From NCBI GenBank assembly GCA_900542965.1, contig UQPY01000020.1, positions 1 through 34,695 on the forward strand: DNA of 34,695 nt. Direction: 5' to 3'. The notes under the pieces are model-generated. The model did no database searches. It worked only from the letters and a program-made list of their open reading frames with translations, and had not been told where the DNA came from. This DNA is from an uncultured Collinsella sp. GTDB taxonomy: Bacteria; Actinomycetota; Coriobacteriia; Coriobacteriales; Coriobacteriaceae. Shown piece after piece: positions 33,349 to 34,695 of this stretch (the first letter of the stretch is position 1; each line of letters begins with the position of its first letter). A program made the position numbers and the translations under genes.

Positions 33349-34627
33349 CGCCGAGGCCAAGCGCGTCACCTCCATCGCCCGCGCCATTAACTGGAGCTAT
33401 ATGTGGCGCCGCTTGATGAGCTACGTCTGGCTCGATCTGCTGCTGATGGTGATTGCGGCGGCGATCCTCGTCTATGGATACAACCAGACGCTGCCCGACG
33501 GCGCGTTTACCGCAGGATGGATCCCCGGCACCACCGTTCACGGCATGTCGCTGACGCCCGCGCGCGGCTGGGACCCGACAACGCTCACCTATACCGTCGA
33601 GCTTGCGCGCACCACCAAGACTTTCCCCCTCGCACAGGACCTCGTCACGTTATGGCCTCTCTACCTTGTCGTTGTGGGCTGGCAGGTCATCAGCGTGTTC
33701 AACATGCTCGGCGGCGCCCGCCGCGTGCGCCGCACCATGGCACCGCTCAACGACTTGGCCCTGCGCGTGGACGAGCTCGGACGTATGCAGCTCGCCGGCG
33801 GCAAGATGGAAACGCTGGAGCAGGCTATCGAGCGCGCAAGCGTCGACTCGCCGAGCGTCACCACCGGCGACGCCGATCTGGCGAGTATCGAGGTCGCACT
33901 CAACCGCCTGCTGCGCCAGATGCAAGAGGCAAAGCTGCAGCAGATGCGCTTTGTCAACGACGCGAGCCACGAGCTGCGCACGCCCATCGCGGTGATTCAG
34001 GGCTACGTAAACATGCTCGATCGTTGGGGCAAAGACGACCCGGACGTGCTAGCAGAGTCCATCGCCTCGCTCAAGACCGAAAGCGAGCATATGCAGGAGC
34101 TCGTGGAGCAGCTGCTGTTTTTGGCGCGCGGCGATGCCGGCCGCACCGTGCTGCGGCGCGCGAATACCAACCTGGCCGCACTGGTCGGCGAGGTTTGCGA
34201 AGAATCGCAGATGATTGATGCCACGCACGCGTATCGGCTGGCCTTTGACGCTGCGCTCGCCAGCGACCCGCGCTGCGACGCGCCCGTTGACGTGGCGCTT
34301 GTGAAGCAGGCTCTGCGCGTGATCGTGCAAAACGCCGCCAAGTATTCGGACGCGGGCACGACCGTCACGTTTGCCATAACGCCCGATGCGGGCACGGGCG
34401 CGATTGACATAAGCATTGAGGACGAGGGCATCGGCATGAACCAGGAATCCGCAGCTCACGCGTTCGAGCGGTTCTACCGTGCCGACAACGCGCGCGATGC
34501 CGGCGCGCAGGGCTCGGGTCTGGGGCTCGCCATCGCCAAGTGGATCGTCGACAGCCACGGCGGCGTCATCGGTGTGACTTCGGTCGAAGGGGTCGGCAGC
34601 CGCTTTACGATTCGCCTGCCGCGGTAG
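33332..34627 (+). CDS. Sensor histidine kinase
   Basis: A 431-residue membrane kinase partner of the preceding regulator. Two membrane helices (about 32-48 and 110-130, WPLYLVVVGWQVISVFNML) flank a short extracytoplasmic sensor of about 60 residues. A linker leads to the DHp helix (FVNDASHELRTPIAVIQGYVNML, phospho-acceptor His). The ATPase domain has N box IVQNAAKYSD, G1 IEDEGIGM and G2 GSGLGLAIAKWIVDSHGG. The start at 33332 lies inside the regulator's last codons (17-base overlap). The family is HisKA, like PhoR/BaeS-type kinases. The stimulus is unknown. Confidence 0.95.
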   Translation: MSAARNAEAKRVTSIARAINWSYMWRRLMSYVWLDLLLMVIAAAILVYGYNQTLPDGAFTAGWIPGTTVHGMSLTPARGWDPTTLTYTVELARTTKTFPLAQDLVTLWPLYLVVVGWQVISVFNMLGGARRVRRTMAPLNDLALRVDELGRMQLAGGKMETLEQAIERASVDSPSVTTGDADLASIEVALNRLLRQMQEAKLQQMRFVNDASHELRTPIAVIQGYVNMLDRWGKDDPDVLAESIASLKTESEHMQELVEQLLFLARGDAGRTVLRRANTNLAALVGEVCEESQMIDATHAYRLAFDAALASDPRCDAPVDVALVKQALRVIVQNAAKYSDAGTTVTFAITPDAGTGAIDISIEDEGIGMNQESAAHAFERFYRADNARDAGAQGSGLGLAIAKWIVDSHGGVIGVTSVEGVGSRFTIRLPR

Positions 34628-34644
34628 AAAGCCCCTCGGCATCA

Positions 34645-34669
34645 AAACCACCCTTAAAAAGGGTGGTTT
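34645..34669 (+). terminator. Rho-independent terminator of the two-component operon
   Basis: Arms AAACCACCCTT (34645-34655) and AAGGGTGGTTT (34659-34669) with a three-base loop, followed by GCTCTT. It lies 18 bases after the kinase stop codon. The A-rich start and T-rich end make it active on both strands. Confidence 0.85.
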
Positions 34670-34695
34670 GCTCTTAGGGTATAACCCACGGGCCC

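Noticed and set aside
32212..33387. 391-codon minus-strand ORF
   Set aside because: Shadow of the DUF4342 and response-regulator genes, both of which have clear domains.
1..34695. CRISPR array, tRNA or rRNA genes
   Set aside because: No regularly spaced repeats, cloverleaf-like sequence or rRNA signatures were noticed by eye. A tRNAscan and CRISPR search would settle it.

Overview
The window looks like a chromosomal accessory region of a gut actinobacterium of the class Coriobacteriia, most likely Collinsella or a close relative. This is inferred, not proven. Base composition is moderately GC-rich, Shine-Dalgarno sites of the AAGGAG type are common, and protein families such as an LPXTG-like CAP/coiled-coil surface protein, DUF6076 and UBA-DUF4342 fit such a genome. 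No rRNA, tRNA or CRISPR array was seen.

Layout. 1-917: a TacA/TacT-like toxin-antitoxin pair whose operator lies between the -35 and -10 elements. 956-3406 (minus): three calcineurin-like phosphoesterases and a small membrane protein. 3504-4529: a two-gene module with a nucleotidyltransferase-fold protein. 4526-8640 (minus): a small envelope protein with a Cys/His tail, a 1116-residue coiled-coil/CAP surface protein with an MPATGD sorting signal, and a small acidic protein. 8794-14605 (minus): a helicase-nuclease gene followed by an overlapping gene for a divergent Argonaute/PIWI-like protein. Size, domain order and gene order resemble the DdmD-DdmE plasmid-elimination system. 14889-15887: two hypothetical genes. 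15997-18156: a DUF6076-type zinc-finger protein. 18486-22962 (minus): an LlaJI-type restriction operon (m5C methyltransferase, McrB-like AAA+ protein, PD-(D/E)XK endonuclease). 23556-28131 (minus): a membrane protein, a DUF6557-like protein, an extra ClpP, a TraG/VirD4-like coupling ATPase lacking membrane helices, and a Cys-motif protein. 28418-29857: a degenerate HsdM/HsdS-like fusion. 29927-31456 (minus): AbiEii/AbiEi, with a probably leaderless abiEi. 31577-31758: a 182-bp imperfect inverted repeat. 32026-34627: DUF4342 protein and a two-component system, ending in a strong terminator; this looks like ordinary chromosome.

Taken together, about 8.8-31.5 kb is a defence island. It holds candidate plasmid elimination, modification-based restriction, abortive-infection toxin-antitoxin and a methylase-derived protein, mixed with remnants of conjugation machinery. 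The most notable items are the DdmDE-like pair, the degenerate HsdM/HsdS fusion, the ClpP/VirD4 pair, a pair of matching 12-bp-arm palindromes at 874-917 and 3504-3547, and a TGTCCGCACG-type box upstream of four minus-strand accessory genes.
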